64,000 nt of DNA, from the NCBI GenBank assembly GCA_949987705.1, contig OX465281.1:5806001-5870000 (forward strand), in the 5' to 3' direction. Below the pieces are notes generated by a model. That model saw only the letters and a program-made list of their open reading frames with translations. It was not told where the DNA came from and did no database searches. This document shows, in pieces, positions 12,401-23,060 of this stretch (position 1 is its first letter; each line of letters opens with the position of its first letter). Source of the stretch: Thereva unica. Its lineage: Eukaryota; Arthropoda; Insecta; Diptera; Therevidae. A program made the position numbers and the translations under genes.

Positions 12401-15400
12401 CCAAGCCAAGGTGGTTTTAGGAGCGCCCGCCCAGATATACGAGTTGTATTCAAGGCGTGGCCGAATGTAGGACTTGTAGATTGTAGCCAAGGCAGTTGGA
12501 TGAAGGAGAAACTTGCATCTCTTAAGGAAGCCGAGGCATTGGTACGCTTGTTTGGTGACTTGGTGTATGTGATTATTCCATCGCAAATCGTTGGATAGAG
12601 TCACGCCGAGGATGTTAAGGTATGGATCAGCTGTTATATTATCCTCGCCCACTGAAATGGAGGGAAGGTTGGTGCAGGTTTTAGTGGAGAATAGACAGTA
12701 CTTGGTCTTGGTTTCGTTGAACTCAACACGATTCTTGCGGCCCCAATCACGAATGAGTTTAATGTCCGAGTTAAGAGACTCGGACATGAGTTCACGTTCT
12801 AAGAGACAAGGTCTGGCACTTGCTTGTCCTGTGTTGTCGGAGGGGTATGAGTAACGCAAAGTACCGTCATCGGCAAAACTATGAAGTGGATTGGAGGGGA
12901 TTGAGAGCAGATCATTAATGAATATAAGGAAGAGAGTAGGTGAGAGAATCGCCCCTTGGGGCGTTGAAGAAAAGGGGCGAAGCGCCGTCTTCCTGTGGGA
13001 CACCCGTTTGAATCAAGAACTCCTTGGAAAAGTCGCTTCGATTACGAATGCTGCTGGTTGAGCCATCGTACGACACCTGGAGAAGTTGGATGAGTTTCAA
13101 TGGCACGTGTTCGCTTTTCCATTTTTCAGCGATTTTATTACCGTCTTCAATCGGTAATGCAACCGGGCTCACGCATTACACGTATGTACATGAGCGTCGA
13201 TCGGAATCTTCTGTTGGTCAAAACGTAGTTGTTGCCGGATGGGTTTCACCAGCTCAGTTGGTATTTGCCCATCGTTCCTTCCCATTCGGTTTGATCTGCT
13301 CCTGAATGTGCATTGAAGTATCCCGCGAGAATGAATAATTCGGTTCGAGGTATCGTATTCAGCGCCTGTTGAAGCTGGTGGTAAAATTCGACCTTGTTCG
13401 CCTTCGGGCTGGTCTCGGTTGGCGCATAAACGGATACGATATCGGTCTTGATCGTTCCACCGATGGTTATAATCGCCAAACTCGGATATCGGTTAGAATG
13501 CGATAACACAGCTGATCCGGGACATTGACGATCATCCCGTCAACAATCGACGAAACGATGACGCTTTACTATTCCGGTAAATAGTTTCATCGTTTCTCGA
13601 TTGTTGGGGGGGACGATCGTGAATGTCGCAGATCCGGTAAGTCATAGTTCCGATAGCCCAGCAACTGAAGTTCCTTTTGATCGACGTGATGGCCTGTTCG
13701 TACATTCGACACGGCGAATTGAAATTCCATTTCCGGTGTGACTGCTTCTCACTAGCATGCCTGGTCCCTAGCGCTGGCGCATCGGCTGCCCCGGATGCAG
13801 TAGCATTATTTCGTAAATAGTTAGTTTGTATATCCATGCGGTTTCTTGCCTAGGTTCTTCGGTTTCCTGATGCTGGCCAATTTGGCAGGTCGACCACCCT
13901 CCTCCTTTCACACATTGGACTTGGGCCAAACGATGGCGGAGTTCTCCAGCACCTCCGCATATGGATCAATATTGATTCCACGTGTTGCACGAGAGAGTAC
14001 GGCCACCTATGCCCATGGCAGAGCTTGGTAGTATCATGAGGAGGCTAAGTCAAACCGCCTGGTATCCGAAGTCAAACGATGGTAGTGCCATTCATCCCTT
14101 CAGCACTATTGGGTACACATTGGGATTACAGATTTTATCAAGTATGTTTTTATTCGGTATTCTTTATGTTCCATGGACAGTCAGGGGCAGCTTTATGATC
14201 ATTCCCTATTTCAAGCAGCAGTTTAAGGGCTATGAACGACCAGTCTTGGAGCAAAGCTACTTAGAAAACGACTCGTGCTGACTTGACTTTGAACTTTATC
14301 CTTATCCATTTTTAATTAATTAACTTAATTAACCTATTTCTAAATCTCTTTACAGTCATCAACCTTAACTACTGAAGATGCTCTTCTAATTCGCAAAAAG
14401 GCAACCGCCAAACTAGCTAAAGTTGAGAAAGATTTCTGTTCCACTGTTGTTCTAACCGACAAAGAAACATTCTTAATAAACGAACGTAATACGGATAAAA
14501 AACGTACAAAGAAAGCACCGAAACGTTTTGCTGATTATGATTACACAAATGAATTACCAACTAAAATTAAAGTAGATGATGACAATCTATCATTTCCCCC
14601 GCCACCGACACTATATCCATATGATATATCACCAATAAATCCAGTATTTAAGAAATTCAAACATTGTAATGTTAGCCTTTTAAAGCTACCAGAACTGAAT
14701 GATTTAGAGCCATGGTGTATGATTCATGGGTTATATAAATGCTTCTGTAATGGTGAAGCAACATCAGGTGAATTGTATGAATTGAAGAAAGATGATACAA
14801 TAGATAAACAGGAGGAGGAAGCTGTAGTGTATTCGCGTAAGCCAATTTATTCATTTGATAAAGCTGAACCGGCGAGTGAATATAAATTTTATGATTTGGA
14901 GCATGATATCAAGATGACATATTATAGGGCTGCGCTTGATACATGTACACGTGCTATTGAGATACCAGCGCGGACATATAAAGCTATTAATAAGCGGAGA
15001 GTTAATAGTAATAAGAGAAAGATTAAAGCTAAAGAAAATGATAAGACAAAGTTTATTTTATTGCAACGAATCAATGGTGCTTTACGTTATGATGCAGAAT
15101 CGTCAGACATGCCATTATCAGCACCACCACCACCATCTGCATTACCAGCAGTTTCAGCAGCACCTAAGCAACCATCATTATTACGTAATGCAAACAATAC
15201 AAAGATAAATGTTGTTGAAGCGCCCAAAGAAAATAACGAACTAGATCCGTTACATTTTGAAGAAGAGATTGCTATTGTTAATCAACCAGTTGTTCTTGAT
15301 AGTGATTTACATGATGAAGAGATATTGCCAACACAGAAAACATTTACTAATGAACCTACAAAACATCCAATTATTGCATCGGTTTGTTCGTTGACTGAAA

Positions 15401-18400
15401 CCCAACCTTTAAATACATCATTGTTACCAAGTACAATGGCAAGTTCAAAACGAACATCTACTCCTACTATTAGCAGCAATAAAGGTCAGATGCCATTTGA
15501 GCAAAGCACTAATTCTGATAGTGGTAATACATTGATTAGCGCTGGCATTAGTAATAATTTTAATACATTACCAAGCACGTTTCTTGCTGGTGACAATAGC
15601 ATTGATAAGAATAAATTATCGAAATTTCATACTGTTGCAATAAGTAAATTGAATATGGCTGTTACTAGCAGCATGCACAGTATTTGTAATATACAGAAGA
15701 AGAACACTAAAAATCTACCAACGCCATTGCCAAATACGTTAAGCAGTCATCAATGGAAGCTCTTTCTGCAGGCGTATATTGAAGGCTTGATATATGTATG
15801 GGAAATAAAACAAGAATCGGGTGTATTTTTTGGTGCTACACCAACTAGTACTATGCCAATTGTACCGAATGCATTAAGTGTTATAAATATTAAGGCAATT
15901 AATAAGAAAAAATTACCATTATTCCCGAAAATGTTAAATGCACGTTTTATAAATGATAATACAAAAACATTATCGGTATTAATGACAGGACAGCGTACTT
16001 ATTGGAAAATAATTGGTTTTATTAATAGTTCATACGATTACTTATCACAAGGTGGCATTTTTAAGCCAACACCAAAATCCCATCCGTGGCTATCAGCGAA
16101 AATTAATAATCTTTACAAGTTGCTTGTGCTGAAGCAGATTAAGATTGAACAGCAGCAAAAACATCAACAGATTTTAAAGCAGCAGGAGAAACAAAATCGT
16201 AACAAATTAAATGATTTGAGAAAAAATAACAAAATAGCCTCGATTGGCTTAACACCAGCGCCACAAAGTAATTTAACAATACGAAAGGTTACGCACGATG
16301 AGATTAAGAATTTAATCCTTCCAATACCAGTAATTGGTGATCATCAATGGTTGGCGTTAGATTTATGTAATGATTTCACTCACATATACATTCCACAATG
16401 GAAAAACTTCTTGAGTGACGAACGCGTTCGAAAGGCTATATCACTATCAAGAAAAGCATCGAAAGTTGTACGTATTGGACATGATCCATCATCAGTTGAT
16501 GTTTATACATCAAGAGAATCACCAAGAAGGATATTTTTAGGTCCATACAGTGTTGGTCATGTAGTTGATATTACTTTGTATCAAGCAGTTAATAGCAATA
16601 TGATTTTACGGGAGGATTATGAAAGAACGAAATTTATTAGCTTCCAGCCGAAAACAACTGGATTTTGGTTGTATAAACGTAATGGTAAATTAATGTATGA
16701 TATAGATATGACATTCTTGCAATTACCAGCACCAGCAAAAGTGATCCAGGATCATGGTTTGAATGATGATATTGAAATATCACTATTGCCACTAGCTCCA
16801 AAACAACTTGACAACAATTACAATGATGATGTTAGCTTATTACCAGCGGCTACATCGTTGTCAAATCAAAAACCAGTTGAAGTTCATCTTCCTGATGAAA
16901 TACAATTGCCAGTGAATATTTCAATATCAAAACATGTTGATACGAATGATATTAATGATGATGATGACGATGATGACTGCTTTATTGTTGAAGATGAACC
17001 CAAAAATGATGTAGAAAGTAAAAAATGTATTGAAAATAATTCTCAAGAGCAGACATCAGAATTGACGAAAGATAAGGAAGATGTACAACAAATTCCCACT
17101 ATTCAATCTGATAATTCCAATAAAAATTCAAAATCATTATCATCAACCCCACCATCACCACCAGCATCAGTATGTTCAACATCATCATCCCTCCAGCCCG
17201 CCATAGAAGCAGTTAAATCAGCTCCACCAGAGATAAAATTTGTTGCCATACCACCAAATGATAATATACAAAATAAGGAAACACCGAAAATCATTATAAC
17301 GGAACAAAGAACATTAAAAAGTGCAACTTCAGCAAATATTGATCCTTTATTAATTAGACCACCAAATATTATTGCTAATAAAGACTTAGCAAAACCTGAT
17401 ATAGATAGTAGCATTCAAAATATTTTATCTCAATTGCATGTTGGCGGTAATTCACCAAAATATACATCAATTGTAAGCGGCGATCGAGTTTATTTAGTTC
17501 AATCTAAAGAGACAACCGCAAGTGATTCATTGCCAAATCTACCTAAAGATTTAGTGATATTGCCCGAGGAACAAGCGTCAGTAGTTGGCAAACCGGATAA
17601 AAGCAAACAATTGACATTCCCAAACAATAAAATATCATCAGCATCATCATCAGCAATGCCTTCAGAAAGAAAATCTTCCACAGATTCACAAACATTAAAA
17701 CAAGCGAAAATAATTTCTGTCCGAACAATTCAATGCAATACTGAAGATCAAGAGCCGCCATTAAAGAAATTCATAATTCAAAAGCCAAATCCGCCTATGA
17801 TCGAGCCTCAACCACCGTCAACATCGCAAGAAGTAACAAAGAGAAGTTCATTGCCTCCTGCATCTAAGAATAAAGCGGATGCTAAAGAACAAAATGATAA
17901 TCGACATTCGTATGGTGGCTCGTCATCATCATCATCACATCCAGAAAATGAAATGACCAAGAAGCAAAATATTTCAAGTATACGAATGCAAACTCAACAA
18001 ACCAGTCAACAAGCAAAATTCAAGCAAGCTGTAGCGAAATTAAAAAACATACCAGTATTTAAACATACAAAGAATATACCTTCATCATCATCAACAAATG
18101 CACCAGCAGAACGTATTGAACCAGCTGCACCAACTAACAATAATAATAATAACAACAACACATCACACAAATGGGTGCCACGAACTATAACAGCTAAACG
18201 ACATTCATTACCACTTAGTTCGGCAGCTGTTACGAAGCTATCACCAAGAATGCCATTATCGCCAGCTGAGCGTACAATTACAAACACCCAGCAACATAAA
18301 TATTATCAAAATTTAATATTGAAAATGAAAGAAGCGGTATTGAGTAGGGCTGCGGTGTCGGTAATCGATACATCGCCAAATAGTGCATATATTGTGTCAG

Positions 18401-21400
18401 TTGCATCTGGAGATGCTGCAAAACAACAAAAAGGTACACCTGTTACTAGTACAAATACCAAACCAAGTGAAGCAGAACCAAAAATAACCACTATTACTAC
18501 TAAGCCATCAACAGAAGTAAAACGTAAAATAAGTAGTAGTAGTAGTGATATTAAAAAAACATCTGGAGGAACACCTGTAACTAATTTAAGTACAACAAAA
18601 CCAACAGGAACTGCTATTAGTTCTGCATCGGCAACTTCTGCATCTAGTTCCACTTCAAAATTAATGCCAGAAGGGCAAACGTCTACCGCAACCACCAGTA
18701 CTACTAGTACTAATTTAGCACCAAGCGCAACACCTCGAATGTCCGCAACTATTCAGCAAGTAACTGTGGGAACTTTTGGAGGAACACAACCGTTTACTAA
18801 GCCAACTACATCATCAATGTTTACTAAGCCAGCTACATCATCACTGTTTACTAAGCCAACTAAATCAGCAATTACTAGCGATGACACTCTTGAATTGGGC
18901 TTTGTAGTTTCTGAAGTTCCATTATTGGGAAAATATCAAGTGAAGAAAATTGGTGAAACGTATTTATTGAAAATGCCGCATATAAAAGGAACATTACGAA
19001 TACTGGGCATTAATATGCTTAACAAATACCTGTCACAGTGAGTACTTATCTTTAGCTTACCATTGTTTTGCATCTGGATAGTTTTAATTATAGTTTATAC
19101 CTTTTGGTGTTTACTTTGACTAGTATCAGGTGTCTGGATGTACCTTAGTTCATAATCTGAATTGTTATTTATGCAATGTTGTGGCTTACCTGAAAGTATA
19201 TAATAGTACATTGTCGTACTTAAAACTTCCATCATCATGAAACCACTTGTGAAGGCGCAGCTCCGAGCTGGGCAGAGCCATTGGTAACATGTACACGTAG
19301 GAAATTATTCCTAGCACGGATATCGACGAGGACATCTCCAGAAATGGGGGTGACTATCGTCGAGGTCAATAAAAACAAAAAGATGAAGGTGATGCAGATA
19401 AACCTTCATCATTGTAAAGCGGCGCTTTTGCTTGAAGTCGTTGCTGCCTTTGTTCAAGAGCCATGGATCGCTGGTGATAGGATCTGTGGCTCAAGGACGG
19501 CCAAATTTAATTTATTTTATACCAAAGATAAAGCAAAACCTAGAACAGGTATTCTGGTCAAAAACAATATTAACACCTTTCTTCTGTCGCAATTTAGTGA
19601 TGGAGACCTTACTGTGGTCGACGTAGAGTTAAAACAGAAGGGTGGCCTCTTTCTATTTAGCCCACGAAGATCAGGGACCTTTACCTCCTATAGCCTTTCA
19701 AGACCTGGTAAGGTTCATAGACGCTAGCACGGTTCTGGTTATGGGAGGTGATGCAAATGCACACCTTTCACAATGGGGCAGCACGGACACCAATGATCGA
19801 GGTCAAGCTATTTTTAACTACCTGCCAAACACCAAACTTGCATTTGTAACAAGGGTAATGACCCCACCTTTCTTACCACAAAAAAGAAAAGAAGTGCTGG
19901 ACATCACCCTTGTGTCAGACTGCCGCTCCGACTAAATATTGGCTTGGGATGTTGAGGGAACACTCTTTCTAAGATCACAGGTTTATAGCGCTATGCTATT
20001 CTTATCGCAAAGAACCTTGCCCCTAAAGCGTGGGCCACATAGCACATAGTTTTCCGTCTCTTCGTCTATCCGTTTTCCGACTTTTTTTATATTTGTCACA
20101 ATTATTCAATTATTAGTTTCTGTCTGCTGAAGTTGAAATTTGCGTATCTTCTTCGTTTCCTTGTTTTTATCATTCTGTTAGTTTTTTGTTTATCTGGTCA
20201 AACAGTATTAAGACATTGTAATCAGCGGAAGCGGAACACGGAGAACGGAAAACGTCTGCTATGTGGCTCTCGCTTAAGTCACCCTGCTTTCCCAAAAACC
20301 GAGAACAACTCGTCAGCATTGTGGACATTTTTACAGAGTAATGCAATTACGCCTTAAACAAAGCTTGTCCAAACAGACCGCACAAAGAGGCCTCCAAACC
20401 CCTTTGCTGGTCTCACGAACTCCTACATGAGTGCAGAAAGGAATTTAATTCAGCTAGACCCTGCAACTTCCTGAGACTGCTATAGCTCGAAGCTGAATAG
20501 ATATAAAATAGCAAGGAAATCCCAACGTACTTCCTGGGCTGCCTTTTTCAGCAATATATAGCCCACGTTGGAAGCCTATTAACTAAAGGGTCAACAATGT
20601 TTAGTTATTTATGCAAAGAAACAAACTCAACCAGAGAATCTCTGACATTACTTATGGACACCCACTTTCCGAGTAGTGCTACGGCTGACACAGCTATCAC
20701 TTTACACACACAGCTGATAGAATCTATCATAAATAGAGCAAGAATTGAATGGACGCCTTCAAATTAACTGCATTCCCTCTAGTTGGAAAGAGGTGTTTTT
20801 ATACCCATGGCAGGAAAAGCCTCCTATACAACCCCCAAAGACTTCAGGCCAATCAGCTTAACATCCTTTCTATTGAAGACTCTAGAAAGGCTAATTGCAA
20901 TATATCTGAGGCAGACCATACGAACCTCGGAACTCTCTGGCGCACAACACGCCTATACAAAGGGCAGATACACGGAATCTGCCCTTTACTCATTGGTTTC
21001 AACTAATGAAAAATCACTTGAGGTCACGGAGTATACCTTAATAGTATTCCTTAACATAGACGGAGCGTTTAACAACGTACTCCCGGACGCCATTACCCTG
21101 GCCTTGGCAAAACTGGGGATCGAGGCACCGCTGGTATCTCTCATCCATCAAATGAATACCGGATGGTGAGTTCGAATCTAGGCAACGGCTCGGCCCGAAA
21201 AGCCTTCAATAGAGGTACCCCGCAAGGAGGAGTACTTTCTCCGTTTCTATGAATCATGACTGTAAACCAGCTCCTGCGTCGCAAGTAGGCAGTGGGACAT
21301 CACGTCCTGACGTAAGTGGATGAGATTGATATCAACAAAAGGAAAATCTCCTTAAGTTCTCTGCGATCTCCTAGAGGCGGCGTTACAAACCTTTTCAAAC

Positions 21401-22689
21401 TGGCCCGTGCTGCAGTATGCTCCACTATGCGCATATTAACAGGAAATCACTTGTTTGATTTCGCCGCTTTGCTTTGCTCTGCGCTTTCATCGCTGCTTTT
21501 CTCTCTGCTTCACTATGTTCTTAGCCTTAGATCGCTGGTGTAGTTTCTCAGGACTTATCCCCACCAAAGGTCGCTGAGGCCGTTATTACCATTTGATCCT
21601 CATCCCAATTTCCTTGAGGGAAATTTATTGAATTATTATCTCGTACTCCTTACGTACATACGCTAGTCCTACATTCTTCTATCATCATTTTGCTCCACTT
21701 ATATTAGCTTTATCAGGAATCCGAAATCTTTGATTGTTTAGAACAGCAAATCTCTCTTATAATAAAGTTATAATAAAAATTTATTTCTTCTCTTCACAAA
21801 CAGATACGTCCGACAGCAATTCAATGAGCCATCTTTAACGAAAGCGAGATGGCATTTTGTATCTAGTGGAAAACATGCACCAATGAAGCCAAGCAAGAGA
21901 AATCTACTACAATCAAACGAAAAATTAGCACCACAACCGAAGAACCCTCGATTGGACCAAGTGCCAACATCAAATGCAGAAAGCAAGCAGCCAGTAGAGG
22001 CGACTGCAAAAGGCACAGTCACACAAGCTAACAATTTGAATCATCAAAATGGTGTGCCTTCGGCAAAAGTAGTTGCAAGTAGTTATAAAAAAATCCCAGC
22101 AACCATCTCAACAATTGCCAATACTACAATAAAGCGTTCGGATGGTAGCAAAAAAATAGTGCTCAAAATTCCATCATCATCATCATCACCATCATCAACG
22201 ATACCATTAGTAGGTAGACCCCCGAAAGATCCAGCATCTAGTTGCGCAAGATATAAAATTGTACATAATGTAAGTTTTTCAACAGAATATATATAGAATA
22301 TCAATTATGTATATCTTGTTTTTCTTTCAAAGGCGGATGATAAAACAAAACAAATTCAAGCAACGGAAGCGAAACTTAAACAATTAAAAGACTTCAATAT
22401 AACGCCAGTCAAGTCATCAACAGGGAAACCGACGACGTTAATAGCCCCAAAACCCGCTGCTCCTCCAGCGGCAGCAACTTTGTCATCAAGTCCGATAACA
22501 ACCTCGTCAGCGTCGGTTACAACAAGTTCCCCAGCGGCTTCTCCAGCAACAGTAACCACCACCACCAGCTCCATTGCGAAGCCAGCAATAAAAAAAGTAG
22601 CACAGCGCACGCCGCCGGCATTGATACCAACGCAGAACTTCATCCCCCACCATAATAAAAATTCAGAAGTAATATTAATCGAGGAGTAA
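5623..22689 (+). CDS. MGA-domain (MGA / ocm-like) nuclear protein, 7 exons
   Basis: I assembled seven exons by splice sites and phase: 5603-6451, 9002-10739, 10806-10864, 10937-11091, 14356-19037, 21804-22269 and 22333-22689. From the first ATG (5623) they give 8286 nt, exactly 2762 codons, so about 2761 aa. The diagnostic part is a cysteine-rich block over exons 4-5 (KCGNKYCEFGCVCQSL, HCKKTNCMLECTC, then WCMIHGLYKCFC). It resembles the conserved domain of MAX gene-associated protein (MGA) and, from memory, of the fly gene overcompensating males (ocm). Conserved islands sit in low-complexity, Ser/Thr/Pro/Asn-rich sequence with an Asp run, typical of a large nuclear chromatin regulator. No T-box or bHLH-zipper is visible, unlike vertebrate MGA. 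The true N-terminus is uncertain because exon 1 follows a splice acceptor and the frame stays open up to it. Function beyond a likely transcriptional or chromatin role is not shown by the sequence. Confidence 0.75.
6452..7424. other. Intron 1, first part, unrecognised
   Basis: About 970 bp without a supported ORF or clear repeat. The base composition is more balanced than neighbouring intergenic DNA and it may be a decayed retroelement, but I recognise no motif. Confidence 0.35.
7425..7770 (-). repeat. LINE 3' end in intron 1 (RTE-like)
   Basis: On the - strand it reads WLGHVCRLDDNRCHVNF and then RHRRKPG, like the 'GH..R...' C-terminal region of RTE-like LINEs, followed by the shared tail at 7430-7470 (CTTTGATCCGTTAGCTGGCG on +). 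Very similar to 1985-2165. 5'-truncated and full of breaks. Confidence 0.55.
7853..8005 (+). mobile_element. tRNA-derived SINE, 5'-truncated copy
   Basis: Matches the body and 3' part of the SINE at 33009-33268 (TTCCTGATTCC; CTTCCCCGCTCCACCAA; GATGAGATTCAACT; GGCATAACACTCCAGCGAGT; GTTTCTCGAT). The tRNA-like head is missing. Lies within intron 1 of the MGA-domain gene. Confidence 0.75.
8006..9001. other. Intron 1, last part
   Basis: At 8253-8300 there is a motif (GGCCAAGACTCAAATTGGGC followed by TGTAGAGCCACC) that recurs inverted at about 35070-35110, apparently a LINE end. A 145-codon ORF at 8272-8709 has no domain that I recognise. The intron ends in the acceptor at 9001. Confidence 0.4.
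9002..10739 (+). CDS. MGA-domain gene, exon 2
   Basis: Acceptor TTTATTTTCAG at 9001, donor CT|GTAAGT at 10740. The open frame continues upstream of the first TTG/ATG to the acceptor and joins exon 1 in phase 1 (a GAT codon is completed). It encodes about 579 residues: a disordered Lys/Asn/Pro-rich half, then a conserved-looking island near protein residues 540-600 (DCWRASAWLATTNGKFYFRM). A similar 'W...G.F' pattern recurs in exon 5. The end is again low-complexity. Confidence 0.85.
10806..10864 (+). CDS. MGA-domain gene, micro-exon 3
   Basis: A 59-nt exon between acceptor TTTATTTTACAG and donor CCTG|GTAAGT. It adds about 19 residues (KELNRLNAIVVDAESLYNP) and keeps the phase, 2 in and 1 out. 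It is too short for simple ORF listing; frame continuity on both sides is the evidence. Confidence 0.8.
10937..11091 (+). CDS. MGA-domain gene, exon 4 (Cys-rich domain, first half)
   Basis: Acceptor TTGATTACAG, donor TTTTAAG|GTATGT, ending in phase 0. It encodes EEKKCGNKYCEFGCVCQSL and then HCKKTNCMLECTCKH. That makes eight cysteines and a histidine in a spacing like a metal-binding knot, and it is the signature by which I assign the protein to the MGA-domain family. The domain continues in exon 5 across a 3.26 kb intron filled with LINE DNA. Confidence 0.9.
11230..11399 (-). mobile_element. tRNA-derived SINE copy in intron 4
   Basis: On the - strand it starts GGGCCTCGGTAGCC, has an A-box-like TAGCCTACGGAGTAAG and the B box GGGTTCGAATCCCGGCACC, then the pyrimidine-rich body (CACTTTCCCACCTACATAA). 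Head and body match 33009-33268. The 3' end is truncated near 11230. It interrupts the reading frame of the RTE-like LINE that continues at 11400. Confidence 0.8.
11400..13845 (-). mobile_element. RTE-like LINE, broken, with nested insertions
   Basis: Fragments of one LINE read right to left. An endonuclease region (13509-13246; VYAPTETSPKANKVEF, LILAG-type motif FILAGYFNAH) is followed by an RT region (13172-12965; LLQVSYDGSTSSIRN, TGVPQEDGASPLFFN). The element resumes beyond the jockey insertion at 11886 and ends with FQYLGSLVEEKKVASTTEA (about 11700) and WTLLKLDVN...LRQILGVSIRNRL (11520-11440). Stops and frameshifts break it. The motifs fit the RTE / 'craniofacial development protein 2-like' type. 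It sits antisense in intron 4 of the MGA-domain gene. Confidence 0.7.
11887..12964 (-). mobile_element. Jockey-group LINE, 5'-truncated, inserted in the RTE-like LINE
   Basis: A 20-nt T-run at 11887-11906 is its poly(A) tail on the - strand. An ORF (13003-12023 on -) encodes the C-terminal RT half: TPQGAILSPTLFLIFINDL, FADDG in place of the usual (Y/F)ADD core, ILGVTLSNDLRWNNHI, YIRPRLEYNSYIWAG. The ORF is open for about 310 residues and ends KVHRHLLMHPPDP. The 5' truncation point falls inside the RT codons of the host LINE, where the frame GASPLFFN is interrupted. Related copies lie at 24140-25075, 32810-32985 and 53575-53795. Confidence 0.8.
13846..14355. other. Intron 4, last part, unrecognised
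   Basis: Short ORFs at 13846-14031 and 13982-14281 have no recognisable domain. This may be the 5' part of the RTE-like LINE. The last 60 bp are AT-rich and lead into the exon 5 acceptor. Confidence 0.35.
14356..19037 (+). CDS. MGA-domain gene, exon 5 (large)
   Basis: Acceptor AATCTCTTTACAG at 14355, donor CACA|GTGAGT at 19038, phase 0 in and 2 out. The 4682 nt encode about 1560 residues. The frame is open from the acceptor, 120 codons before the first Met (14719). The start completes the Cys-rich domain (HCNVSLLKLPELNDLEPW, then WCMIHGLYKCFC at about 14708-14750). Conserved-looking islands follow near protein residues 1390 (HQWKLFLQAYIEGLIYVWE), 1470 (YWKIIGFINSSYDYL) and 1590-1710 (HQWLALDLCNDF; RIFLGPYSVGHVVDITLYQA; FWLYKRNGKLMYD). 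The last conserved block (LGKYQVKKIGETYLLKMPH) runs into exon 6. Between them lie Asp, Asn, Ser, Thr and Pro runs encoded by trinucleotide repeats. Confidence 0.88.
19240..21480 (+). mobile_element. I/R1/LOA-group LINE remnant in intron 5
   Basis: Sense-oriented LINE with many frameshifts. Endonuclease pieces: MQINLHHCKAALLLEV (about 19400), EPWIAGDRICGS, VMGGDANAHLSQWGS (about 19740) and EVLDITLVSD. RT pieces: PKDFRPISLTSFLLKTLERL (about 20840), AQHAYTKGRYTESALYSLVS, FLNIDGAFNNV (about 21055) and a C-terminal-like RILTGNHLFDF (about 21430). The 'L(D/N)I(E/D)GAFNN' pattern is typical of the I/R1-like group. A small inverted-repeat element interrupts it at about 20034-20268. Not functional. 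Confidence 0.7.
20034..20268. mobile_element. Small MITE inside the intron 5 LINE
   Basis: Inverted ends GCCACATAGCAcatAGTTTTCCG (left) and the complement of GCCACATAGCAGACGTTTTCCG (right), about 235 bp, no coding capacity. It separates LINE endonuclease from RT sequence. The target duplication was not resolved. Confidence 0.5.
21804..22269 (+). CDS. MGA-domain gene, exon 6
   Basis: Acceptor CTTCTCTTCACAAACAG at 21803, donor CATAAT|GTAAGT at 22270. Joining exon 5 gives LNKYLSQ followed by YVRQQFNEPSLTKARWHF, a plausible continuation of one folded block (phase 2 to 0). The rest is Lys/Ser/Pro-rich. Confidence 0.85.
22333..22689 (+). CDS. MGA-domain gene, exon 7 with stop
   Basis: Acceptor TTTTTCTTTCAAAG at 22332. 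The frame opens with ADDKTKQIQATEAKLKQLKD, then a Pro/Ala/Ser/Thr-rich tail ending ILIEE and TAA at 22687-22689. An acidic-hydrophobic VILIEE end could be a SUMO-interacting motif; that is inference only. Confidence 0.85.
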   Translation, partial: ADDKTKQIQATEAKLKQLKDFNITPVKSSTGKPTTLIAPKPAAPPAAATLSSSPITTSSASVTTSSPAASPATVTTTTSSIAKPAIKKVAQRTPPALIPTQNFIPHHNKNSEVILIEE

Positions 22690-23060
22690 CGTACCTTACT
22701 CTTCACTCTAGCTAGATATCTAGGTTCTGTAAGATCTTTATTTTTTTTATTTTTCCTTTTGTATAAGACTGTGATGAAATGCAATTTATGTTTACACGTA
22801 GTTAACTATTATCTTAACTATAAGATTCAATTGAGAAATTTTTTAAACCATTCTTCTAATCGAACATTATTTGCATTATTTATAAGTTATGTAATGTATA
22901 TTTAGTCGTGTTTTTATTATTATAAAAACAGTGTTAATCCCCTTAAAATATAAGGATTATAAGTTCTTTCGTTGAAATGCCCAGATGCGATTAAATGTAT
23001 TCTTTTTTCGTTGTTTTGAAAATAGAAGAAATCGTAATAAATAAATTTTAAGAAAATGTA
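22690..23060 (+). promoter_or_regulatory. 3'UTR and poly(A) signal of the MGA-domain gene
   Basis: AT-rich 3'UTR with a canonical AATAAA at 23036-23041, about 350 nt after the stop. An overlapping AATAAA-like ATAAATAAAT follows. Confidence 0.6.

Noticed and set aside
18306..18695. Minus-strand ORF of 129 codons, hydrophobic and membrane-like
   Set aside because: Shadow of the Thr/Ser-rich coding sequence of exon 5.
14719..19041. A separate intronless gene of 1440 codons starting at ATG 14719
   Set aside because: The frame is open for 120 codons upstream to a splice acceptor and carries conserved domain residues there; the stop at 19039 lies behind a consensus donor. It is exon 5 of the larger gene.
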